A DNA stretch of 64,000 bases from Klebsormidium nitens (taxonomy: Eukaryota > Streptophyta > Klebsormidiophyceae > Klebsormidiales > Klebsormidiaceae), in assembly GCA_000708835.1 (NCBI GenBank), contig DF237350.1, positions 21,172 to 85,171 of the forward strand, given 5' to 3'. A program made the translations under genes and the position numbers. Positions 27,501 to 37,500 of this stretch are shown here, one piece after another (within the stretch, counting starts at the first letter, position 1; every line of letters begins with the position of its first letter). The notes under the pieces are model-generated. The model was not told the origin of the DNA. It searched no databases and saw nothing but the letters and a program-made list of their open reading frames with translations.

Positions 27501-27667
27501 CGACTGTCCCGAAGCTGCCCTTTGGTCCTGCCCCGGGGCCTTCCCCCGAGCGCAAAGAGGAGGAGAAAAAGGAGGAGAGAAAGGAGGGGAGAAATGAGGA
27601 GAGGAAGGAGGAGAGGAAGGAAGGGAAGAAGGACGAGAAAAAGGACAGGAAGGAGTATAAGCCTTAG
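24572..27667 (+). CDS. Desiccation-related protein, PCC13-62 family (ferritin-like), six exons
   Basis: Exons that join in frame are 24572-24719, 25118-25346, 25571-25775, 26199-26396, 26704-26793 and 27203-27667, all with GT-AG sites, giving 444 aa. A second acceptor at 25129 would remove four residues. The protein opens with a signal peptide (MLAAALVLAAAGPAAAQ), so it probably enters the secretory pathway. The ferritin-like body shows YNFLTNTECLEASF and ETARDEAGHVR in exon 2. Exons 4-6 carry the family's second half, with YSRTPQQVLSIL and GGFFPNGVNGRI. The second-helix segment reads AVSAGYQAAAQR where plant members, as I recall them, have an acidic residue (VEAGQDA-like), so one metal ligand may be missing. 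The last 40 or so residues are almost pure Lys, Glu and Arg. The family is linked to desiccation tolerance, but its biochemical activity is not established. An in-frame ATG at 24515 would add 19 residues. Confidence 0.88.
27548..27658 (+). repeat. Purine-only low-complexity tract encoding the Lys/Glu tail
   Basis: Units of GAGGAGAAA and GGAGAGGAAG type repeat irregularly through the 3' end of exon 6, just before the stop at 27665-27667. They encode repeated ERKEE and GKK blocks. The strand is almost pure purine. Such tracts grow by replication slippage. Confidence 0.8.
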
Positions 27668-27984
27668 ATTTGAAGTGTTGAGAGTGCCAGGGACGCTAAA
27701 GGCACCTTGTGTTGAGTTTTGATTAGGCAATAAGATGCCGTCACTGTAAGAGTGCACGGCAGGGTTTGGAAAGGAAGACAGAACTTTGCATTGAGAGCAT
27801 TCAAAGAGTAGACTACCAAATACCACGACACGCAAGCAAGCACGTCGGCAATGACCGTTACTGATTCTGGGCTTCTCATTCCAATAGTGGGCTCATTGAA
27901 GTTCTCCTGACCACGAATACGCCATTTCTAAGTGAAACCTCCTTAGATTTCCACGTCGATTGTTTCGTTCAATGAGTCTTGCGC

Positions 27985-28045
27985 TAGTAGACCGCCAAGA
28001 CAAAGGAGCGGTACGTTCGTGGGCTGACCTTTCCCAGCTCAAACG
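27985..28045 (+). repeat. Short dispersed repeat, copy c
   Basis: The CGTGGGCTGACCTTTCCCAG core matches 18018-18045 closely and 19543-19565 less closely. Confidence 0.45.
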
Positions 28046-28198
28046 AAGCGTCTTTCATTCTCGCTTGATGCCGCCATCAAGCTACGCGGTACATCTTGCT
28101 AAGTTTCGTTGCTACAGAAACTTTTGACCAAGTGAACTGTCAAGATTTCGTGTCTATTTGATCAGAGAACTGCTTGCGGGCTCGGATCGAGACCGGCA

Positions 28199-28272
28199 CA
28201 TTCCATGATTGGACAGAGATGGAAACCTCGGACTAGCATTCCATGATTGTACAGAGATGGAACCTCGGACTA
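28199..28272 (+). repeat. 37-bp tandem duplication
   Basis: Two adjacent units start CATTCCATGATTG and end CCTCGGACTA, at 28199-28235 and 28237-28272. They differ by one substitution and one A deletion. The near identity indicates a recent duplication. Confidence 0.9.
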
Positions 28273-29394
28273 TCTTTTTTCGGAAAGGTACTCTCCTGAC
28301 TGTCGGGGGAGTTCCTTGACCAATCGGAAGGTTCGCAATCGACACTTTTGCAACTTGTTGCGCCTGTCAGCCGCACCTGTCACTTTCAACTCCCCGCCAG
28401 TCTGACCTGAATTCGGCAAAACGATGCGTCCTGTCCTGTTGAGGCGGCATGGGTGCTTTGAACCTTGTCGCGCGCGTTCGTTGCGTGCGCATCCCGCCTC
28501 TCATCGGGCGTATGCAGCCGGAGAACAAGCATGCCAAAGAGGAATCATTGCTGCGCTGAACTCGCACAATCCAAAGTTTTGAGTTGCTCGGCACGTCTTT
28601 CATCCAGTTCTTCAAAGCCTCCTTTGATCCTTTGCTCACCCCGCGACCAGCGCGGCGCAGAGTGCTTTCTCATAAAGAAACGCGGGCCGGATATTGCTAG
28701 GGATCGTTCATCTGTGCATGCATCGATGGCAATGAGGTTGGCTTGATTGCTGAGGCTGAGAGCGAGCGCAACGAAATTGTATGAACAGGACTTTCGTCCA
28801 AGTCAAGGTGTTGCCTCTCCGGTGCCTCCTCTCTATCTGTCTTCTGCGCTCGAAACGGTGGTTTAGAAAGAAGCATTGCGGGCAAAGAAGACCTAATTTG
28901 AGGCTGCTGCCTGCCGATAACCTGCACCTGATGTTGTGCTTGCTTGAGCCCGGCCCGTTCTGACCCCGTCGGACTCTTTTGATCCACGAATGTAGCATCA
29001 GAAACATATTCGTTTCACACGCATCGAGTTCTGCCTCGAACCATTCTCGGTTGTACTGCCTCGACCGGCCACTGCGTGATCAGAAACGGTATTGCTTGGA
29101 GGCGTGCTTGGTCCTCCACTCTCAAACAACCTGGCTCGCCGCACTTTTGATCATCTGTTCGCCCCTGTCTTTATGTCTGACGATCGTTGTCGGGCCAGAT
29201 TTCTCTTGGACGCCCGCGCGTGCCTTGCACTTAGCTACCAATCGTCCGAGTTTCTATAGAATCCTCTTGCGTGTCTTCTGTACACCATCAACCACTTGCT
29301 ATTATAGCATCTTATACTTGGGGTACTTTTCGGACCCGGCCTAAAGTAATGTAAGATTCTGATTTTCGACCATCTCAAAGCGCTGAAGGTTTTG

Positions 29395-29690
29395 TGAGCG
29401 GCCGCGCGCGGGTCGCGCCGAGCGTCCGCGGCCGCGAGGGACCACATGAACTTCGCTTCGGGCCCGGATCTGAGCAAGTTGCGTGCGCGAGCACTGCAGG
29501 GTGACCGGCGAAGATACGCGGACTGGTTCAGATCAGCTGTGCCTCCACAACACAATGCTTAAAGATCTCGCCGCGCCAATCCGGCTCGCGCGCGCGCGCG
29601 CGGTGCGCCAGGCCTCGGGTCCCAGCGACGTGGCCCGCTGGAGACGCGCCGAAGCTGGCGCGGCCGCGCGGCGCGATCCAACTTGTTGAC
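29395..29690. other. GC-rich, CpG-rich island
   Basis: GCGGCCGCGCGCG at the left and a run of alternating CG near 29590-29605 mark another island of the type seen at 11.7 and 16.4 kb. No coding frame is supported. Confidence 0.55.
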
Positions 29691-29699
29691 GGCTAGGCT

Positions 29700-30584
29700 C
29701 GGCGAAGATTTTCTCCAACAACTTTGTCTGGCCTGCTTTTCCTGTAAAGATGCCTCTTCGAAACTCATCTAGCTTCCTTCATGACATGCGGCTCAGATTA
29801 GACGGACGCTGTTAAATTGACACGCTTCAGATCTCCATCAACGGCCTGACGGAGTCACGTTGTCGTAACTTTTTTTCGTTTCCACACCTATAAGAAGCTC
29901 TCGTATCTGCATTCGGGCCTGATCAGGGATTAAAACAATCATTCGTGGTCAGCGTGTGGCCTGGACGTTTCTGCTTGTGCACCAGATACAAGAAAGCGCA
30001 GCGCGTTTCAGAAAGAAGACGATGACTGATTGCGAACGCTGAAGTCAGCCAAGAAAGAATAGGTGACGGGAGCACAAATTTTCTTGAGACTGTTGAATTT
30101 GCGTACTCGCACTGTGAGTAGGGGCAAATCTATTGCAGAACTGTTGCGGTAGAGACGAGTATCTGCTCAACTTGTGGCAATCATACATGCCAAGCAAAAC
30201 TCTCCCGGACGCCGCAAGATACCACCTTTTACACACGCCGTCTCCGGCTGACCTAGTCGACGCGGGTTGTTCCCAGAACGCTCCATTCTCGTCTGGCATC
30301 AGAGCACAGTCGGAGATCGAGTACTCACTGCAATGGACCTGGCCAGTGTCTAATCTGCATACCCAGCCGGCGTGCTTGGATGCGACGCCTCTAACATTAC
30401 TTGCTGGATTCATCTGCTGTTAAAATAAATACTCCACAACGAGAAACTTCAAGAAGCTCTTTGGACGAAGATGACTCTAAGTGGGCTGGTCCCCAAGAGG
30501 AGCGTTGTGCATGCCACCGTCTCTGAAGCCCTCGTGTATCCTTTCCGGAGAAACGGGCCGCTTAAGTTCAACGAGGCCAGCTTA
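29700..30584. other. Unassigned sequence left of the transposon
   Basis: Overlapping frames of about 100 codons lie on both strands at 30045-30423, with no recognisable domain. The stretch ends with the TTA target duplication at 30582-30584. Confidence 0.4.
30582..30584 (+). repeat. Target-site duplication, left (TTA)
   Basis: TTA directly precedes the CACAGG terminus. The same trinucleotide directly follows the right terminus at 47261-47263. A 3-bp duplication is the superfamily norm. Confidence 0.85.
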
Positions 30585-30610
30585 CACAGGAAGGAAAGAC
30601 GGTTTGCCCG
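30585..30610 (+). repeat. Left terminal inverted repeat
   Basis: This is the 26-bp outer end, which reads CACAGG, AA, GGAAA, GA, CGGTTTGCCCG. It matches the reverse complement of 47235-47260 except at positions 7, 8, 14 and 15. Confidence 0.93.
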
Positions 30611-30914
30611 TTAACGGGCAGGAGGCCGGGCAACGCGTTCCCCGGCCTCCTGCCCGGTCATCGGCCGAAGTCGGGGCAGGGTAGCGCACTGCCCGGTGAT
30701 CGGGCAAACATCACCGGGCAAGCAGGCCGGGGAAGGGCTCATCTCGTGCACGGGTACAAGGCCGGGCAGGAGCGGCCGGATCCCGGGCAGCGACGCCGGG
30801 CAGGGGCTTTCCGCACGTCCGGGCAGGGCGACTGATGAGCGGGCAGCACAACCGGGCAGCCTCCGTTCAAGACCGGGCAACTAGACCGGGGAATGCATCA
30901 TATATGATCGGGCA
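30606..30914 (+). repeat. Left subterminal CCGGGCA repeat array
   Basis: At least twelve CGGGCA units occur in this 309-bp stretch, mostly as CCGGGCA, plus about three in reverse orientation (TGCCCG). In CACTA elements such arrays are binding sites for the transposon's own DNA-binding protein. Which of the two encoded proteins binds here is unknown. Confidence 0.88.
30615..30656. repeat. 16-bp perfect hairpin in the left subterminal region
   Basis: CGGGCAGGAGGCCGGG at 30615-30630 is the exact reverse complement of 30641-30656, with a 10-base loop. Each arm contains CGGGCA-type repeat units, so the hairpin is made from two oppositely oriented subterminal motifs. Confidence 0.88.
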
Positions 30915-31561
30915 ATAAGCATTGACGGGCGCCACGTCACCGACGTGATGACGTCATATGATGAACCGATGATAGATCGGAAAGAGCAGGACGAGATGAA
31001 TCCGAGAATGTAAAAGAGGGAACAACAGTCAATTAACTTAGTGACAGTTTGAAAGACTTACGGTCCGTCTAGTACTTAGGCTATGCTGTGTCACTATGCG
31101 CCCGCTGCAATACACTATGTCCAACTGAACCTTTGTGCTGGTTCAATTCTGCTGTGCTCTAACTTCTGATCGCTATGCGCCCCGCTACCTCGTCGTCTGC
31201 ACTGCTGACTTCTCAACTCGGAAATCAAACTTGCGAATGCCGAGTCTTGCGTGACGCATGATGCCTCCGAGTCAACCTGCATGCAGAACGCCGATCAGGA
31301 GTTAGCTAGGTCGAACGCACGAAAGACTTTCTTGCCACGCCATCACAAATGTGATCGGCATATCGCGTTGCACACTGTCTAGACTACTCTGTTCAATAAA
31401 CACATAAGGAGTCAGTGAAAAGTTGAAAACAAGGACTTTCGTTGCCCTGTTGTTACCAGCGCTACAGTATTGAAAGCAGCACGCCGCCGTGGAGTGCACT
31501 TGACTGTCACAGACACCTTAGATTCCGGACCCTAAATGACAAAATTGATTCACCAACCTGA

Positions 31562-34500
31562 TCAGAAGCGAACCCGGACATCAGCAGGGTCCAATACGGT
31601 GCCTTCCTCCCGCCACTTCCGGTTCTTGATGACGACCTTCTTCTTCTTGATGAGCCCCTCGCCCAGAAGCTTCAGGAGGTAGTTCTGGTTGAAGCCCGTC
31701 AGATCGGGGGACTTCGAGATGCCCGGTAGCTTGAGCCGGTTGATCGCCTTCTGGAGCGCTCTGGAGGTCAGCTGCGAACAGAAGCGATCGACTGTAGTCA
31801 AGAAAGGGTAGCCTCGTACTCCAAACACTGTGGTCCTCGTAAGGTAACCCGCTCGAGAAAAAGCGGATGTTGGATTCAGATGTGTTTGTGCGTATCACGT
31901 GCAACACCCTGCACTATGAGGAAGACATTGCGACGGCACTTCATCGATTCACGCCAAATTATGCTTCACAAAGCCCACTCAATTTTGCAAGATCGAATCG
32001 GAACTGGAATGGAGTCAGAAGGGAACGAGACCGGGACCGGAACGGGTTGAGACCGAAACGAGACCGGGACAGAAAAAGTCAGAACGGAACGAGACCGGGT
32101 CAGAAACGGAATGAGAACGGAACGAGACCGGAATTGGAACGGGCTCGGAACGGAATCGATTTTAGATCGGAACACGATTTTGACCAGAATCGGAATCGGA
32201 ATCGGAATAGCAACTGAAGTGTAACGAAACTAAGATAAGACTGGAATGGATCTCAGATTGGAGCGGAATTCTGAGTGGAACCAGATCGAAACGGAATCAG
32301 ACCGGAACGGACAAGAGCGAGACCGTCGATCAGACCGGAAAGAAGGTCAGATTGAAGAGATTTTCGACCAGACCGAAGCACGAATCGGAATGGAATCTAG
32401 ACCGGAACCGATTCAGAATGGAACTCGACCGGAATCGGAACGGCTTCCGACCGGAACACGACTGGGACTGGGTCTGATAGCAGTACCAGAACGAAACTCG
32501 GACCTCGCTCTATAAAACATCCCGACGGCTTGTAATTGTGCTCAAGTGAAGTTGGTGTGGGCACTGAAAATACCGTCATTCCGAAGTACTTTTTAAGGAA
32601 ACAAATCGATATCAGTCGACCACGAAGTTCACGGTTCTCCAGGCTAGGTCTTGCTGCAACCCTTGTCGAGGTGACACTTCTGGCCGTTTCGATGGGCAAT
32701 GAGCTTTACCTGGTATGATGCGTTAACTTCCAGGGCGGTCATCGCGATAATCTGGTAGTTGTCGACCATCAACGGGTGCAACTTCTCGTCCTTGTCCTCG
32801 AAGGCGCCCCCAATCGGCAGATCTGACGTCGCCTCTGCATCGGAGTCCTCCTCTTCCGACGACTCGATTGCGGAGCCCGAAAGACTCAGCGACTCCTCGC
32901 TGTCCTCGTCCGACTTGCGCTTCTTCTTGGCCCCAGCCTTGCTCTGCTCCCGGGTCTTCTGTCGAGTGTCGGTTCCTGCCGCTGCCGGCTTGGAGTTCAC
33001 CACGTAACTGTCGTTGTGAATCATCCGGTTCATCTTGGGCGCCCGGTTCGACTGCCGCACGGCTTGGGTTTCCTCAACCGGCTGATCCGTTGGCGGTTCC
33101 TTGTTCTTTTGGCTGGGGCCTCCTGATTCGTCCTGCTCGTTTGGCTCTTCGTTAACGGGGGAAACACCCGCCGCGCGCTTCTTCTTGTTCTTCTCCCGAT
33201 CGCCCTGGCTGCCCTTCCGCTTCGCGGACCCCTTCTTCGTCTCGTCCAGCTTTCCCTTCTCCTCGCGCTCCTCTAAACGTTCCCCCTCGCCAGCTTTCAC
33301 GCGCTCCTCCGAACCCTTTCCGGCAGCCGACACACCCCGGGGGGGCGAGAGCGCAGACCCTGAGAGGACCGCAGCCGGGCGAGCTGCCTGCTGCGCTGCC
33401 TGGTTGATCAGCGCCTCCGCGCAGAGATCCGCTGACGTCTTGTTCTGGGGGCTCGATCGGTGTTGGCCAGATGCCTGCACAGAAAGACTCAGAACGATGT
33501 GAAACACTCTCAGCGTCAGGATATCCATTCCTCCTTTTTTTCCGAGACGAGCCGAAGCGCGCACAAAAGCGCAGGACCTGAATGCCGATGTTTGGCAAAA
33601 AGTCGCGACTTAAAAGAGGCAAAAAGAAAGGACTCGGAACCGGAGCCTTCGATGGCGCAGTTCGATAGCCGCCCGTGCGCGCGCGCACTCGTCTCAATTT
33701 CAGTCGGTTTGAAGAAGGGAGTCATCGGTTTCTGACGAAAGCCAGCGAATGTTAATAAAGACGTGCAGAAAGAACTGGAAAGGACCGTGACCGTTCAAAA
33801 GCGGAGGATTGACGGCGCAGATCAACAGCCACGCGCGCGCGCGCACTCGTCTCAAATTGAGCCGGCCTTGAAGAAGGGAATCACCGGTCTTTGCCAAAAG
33901 CCCGCAACTCTGAGACGCGCAGAAATATTTTGAAAGGAACGTCATCCACAATCAAATAATCGATGGCGCAGATCGACAGCCGCGTGCGCGCGCACTTATC
34001 TCAGATTCAGTCGGCCATGAAAAAGGGAAGCATTGGTTTCTGTCAAAGCCCGCGACTTAAGACGCGCCAAAAGAACTTGCCAAAAGGACCGTGATTCAGA
34101 AGCCGAGAATCGATGGCGCAGATCGACAGCCGCGCGCGCGCGCGCACTCATTTATTCGGCCTCAAAGAAGGAAATCAAGAGCGGTCTAATCACTTCACAT
34201 GGGGGCAAAAAAAGCCTTGGGCGGTCACCTTCTCAAAGCCCAAGGCGCCGGCATGTTCTTGGCACGCAAAACGGCCGCCGTCGTAGCATTCCACGTTGTA
34301 CACCTCGCGAAGGAAGCCTTGGAAGCACAGGTTGTGCACCGGCTCCTTGCAAACGTCGCACCGGTGCTGCGTGGGTTTTCCTGCCATTGCGCACGCTGGC
34401 AAGGTGCACTTTCCGCCCAGTCCCTGAAAAGAAATTGAAGTGGACGTGCAAATCAGGCAGTATCCGAGCATATCAACTGAAAAGTTGAGCGGGAAACCGG

Positions 34501-37500
34501 AGCTAGTAACCCGTGCTAATGAACCGACTCCTATTTGAGAAGCTGGCCCGAGCTGAAAAACCGACCAGAAAACCATCTAAAACGAGCGCCGAAAACCGGA
34601 GACTAAACCCCGTGCGGATGACGTTCATTCAAAATCCAAGAAGGAAAGCGGACCAAGCAAACCTGAGTTTGTTTCGAATGCGAGCAGGAAACTCGAGCAA
34701 ATTATTTGGATTGGAAACCCGGGCAGAACACTGTAGATGATTCAAACCAGACCAAGAGATAGTTTCAAAATGAGCCCGACACCCGTGCAGATGACCCAGA
34801 AGGGAACCCGACCAGATAATCGGAGCCGACAGCCAAATCAAACATGAAACTGCAACCAGGGTCACATGCAGACACCCGAGTTGAAATCCCGAACGGTAAA
34901 CCTGAGCCTTTTCTAACCTGAGCACGAAAAAGAACCCTATCTGTGCCTATGACATGGTTTGCCAGTCCAAGCATAAAGCCGAGCATATAACCTATGTTGC
35001 TAAGCATGAGAACAAGAAAACACCTCCCAGACCCCTCCCAGATGCCCAGAACTGACCTGTCGGAAGCCAAAGTTGCTGTGATGGTTGGCGCAGTAGAGCA
35101 GGTCCCCGTCGTAGTTCGCAACTCCGTACAGCTTTGTCAATAGCGTCTGCATGCACTCCTTGTGCACCGGCTCAAGACACGTCTGGCAGTAACCTGAAGG
35201 CCGCTCCGTCGACGAGCACGTGTCTAACGAGCAGCTCGTTTTCGGCTTTGGCTGCAATAGGAAAAGACTGTAGTGAGTCAAAGACAGCAGCCAGTGCTTA
35301 AATGCTGGCTGAAAAAGGAAGGGACTTTTGAACTGAGGCGCAGGGCTCAAAACCTTTTGGTTTGGGATCTGGTAAGCGAGATATGTTTTCTTCATTGTCT
35401 TCAAAAACGTTGATACAGTGGCGAATCAAAAAGTGGTTATTGAAATCTCGTTGGTTAGCCGCAAAGCAGGGGTTTCTTTGCCAGGCATGTCTACGCCGTG
35501 CCTGGGAAAGAAGGATTTCGTTAGTGGCTCGGTTAGGGGTTTGGACGCGAGACAGCATCTGCTAACGAGGAAAATGAAAAGAGAAGGCTCTGAAGTGCAG
35601 AAGATGGCGGTCAGGCGAAGCAGATCTCAAAATGGAGTGTGCTGACGTCATCAAAACGAGGGCTGTGTCAGTTGGGGGGCTGGAAAGCAAGCAGACATAA
35701 CGGGTCGCGCAATTTCCGGAATTCCTGGGTAAGGCAATTTAGAATAATGTGTGTGTGTGGCCGACGGAAATACAGGTCTGGACTCTCGAGACAAAACGGC
35801 TAAAATTTGCGTCTAAAATTGGGTCTGCAAAGAGGGTTATTTTGAGATGAGTCTGGCTGGAGGTGTCTAAAAGGTGATTTTCGGGGGTGCTTAACGGAGT
35901 GAAAAAGAGAGGTTTAAGCATTTTATCACCATAATCGGATCAAGAAGGTTCAATTAAATCGGGGGCTTGGGTTTTCCGGTCAAGAGTAGGGTGGGGACAC
36001 GTGGCGGCGCAGTATGCGGAAAATGGAGAAAGAGGCAAAAACAAGTGTTTTGAAGCGGGTTAAGGGTGGTCAGGGCGGCTTTTCAAGTCTTCGATAATGA
36101 TCGGAGTACAGAGAAGTTTCGGAAAGCAGGAAATCGGAGTCGGAGTGGACGTGGATAGCCAAACGGACACGTGGCGGGTGTTGCAAAAGCTGGATGTTAG
36201 AGACGGAAGGGGGACGGAAGGTCGTAGAACGCGGTTTTCGGGTTAGCTTTTTCGGGTTCAGGAGACGTCGAATGGAGAGGTAAATTAGGGAAGTTTAAAG
36301 ACTTGCAGATCTGCAAATAAAGTCTGCGGAGACATGTACAAGAGAAGATCGTACAAAAATGGCATGCGCGCTTTTTGGAAAGTGACAAGTGCCAACTTAC
36401 CGTTGTCTTGCCTGCGTCGCTAGCCGGAGCACGTGGTGCTTTTTCGAGGTCGATTCGTACAGCCGATTCGTTTGAGCGCTGGGTTGCCGCAGAGAGGTGT
36501 ACCTGCTTCGAAGACAATCATTCGTTACTTTCAATCTTCAATACATTTTTCTAACGGAGAGTCAACGCAACCCCGGAAACAGCACTTCAGATTTGCAGCC
36601 CTGAGCTCTAAGCCCTGACTTTAAACCACCGCCTCAATATCCACCTTTGATTGAGACGCAAACACAAAATCTTCAAAGCTTCCGTTTCAAAGCTGCCAGA
36701 AATTTTAAAAGTTTAGCTCCAGTACAAGTCTGCCAAAAACGTGGAAGGTTTTGGCACCACGGTGCCAGAAAGAGCAAGAATTTCTCGAAGGTTTCACGGT
36801 TTGAAGGTTCTGGTACCAGACACTTTCAGGATTCTGGCGCAAATCTGCCCCACTCACCTAGTCTGGAGGAGAAGACTCGGTGTTCAACGCTTTGTCAGGG
36901 AAGTTCGCGCTGTCAGGCGAAACGGATCCGCTGTTTTCTGCATCGGGCACCGGCTCCTGTACACATAGCGAGTTCAGGTTTGCCAGCATGTCTCAGCAAG
37001 CGCAAATCTGCAGTGGACGAGGCCGTTGTCTACGAAGAGCACCTGCTTCATCATAAACCACGATCGCGCGAGGTCCTCAAATAAAACCGTAGAGCATTCA
37101 GGTTCTCAGAAGCTTCTTGAAGGATATTGCCTATTGAAGCAAAGTCGACCAAGCAAGTTGAAGACACTTCGAGATACATGTGCTGAGCAGGTCGGATAGT
37201 GACGTGGCGAAAGTCGAAAAATCCCTGACCTCAAGGGGTTCGTTCTTGTCAGCATGCGATGGGGGAAGATTCATGGCCTCTTGACTCTCGGGATCCGGAT
37301 TTCCGCACGATTGGTCCTGCAACGTGAACGGCTTTGGATGAATGACGAGATCAAGCAAGAGAGTGGAACAGAGCGAGAGTATCTTTGGTCAATATGAACT
37401 TGGACATCTTCTACAATCGTTTTTGCACAGGCAAGACACGTAATGTGAATACGCCACAGGTTTGCTTGTGGCGCATGCACATAGGCATGTGACGTATCCG

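Larger units (their letters stand above)
27668..29390. other. No recognisable gene
   Basis: Nothing coding is supported here. The stretch contains a third copy of the short dispersed element (27985-28045) and a 37-bp tandem duplication at 28199-28272. Confidence 0.5.

Noticed and set aside
27188-27835. 215-codon minus-strand frame, with a Leu-rich stretch, opposite the desiccation gene's last exon
   Set aside because: It is the antisense shadow of exon 6. The Leu-rich part is the complement of the Lys/Glu purine tract.
30601-30920. CRISPR-like regular repeat array
   Set aside because: The units are 7-mers at irregular spacing in both orientations inside a transposon end, not direct repeats with uniform spacers.
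31867-32217. Arg/Asn-rich frames around 31.9-32.5 kb
   Set aside because: They are translations of the ACCGGAAC minisatellite inside an intron of the minus-strand gene. The repeated residues come from the DNA repeat.
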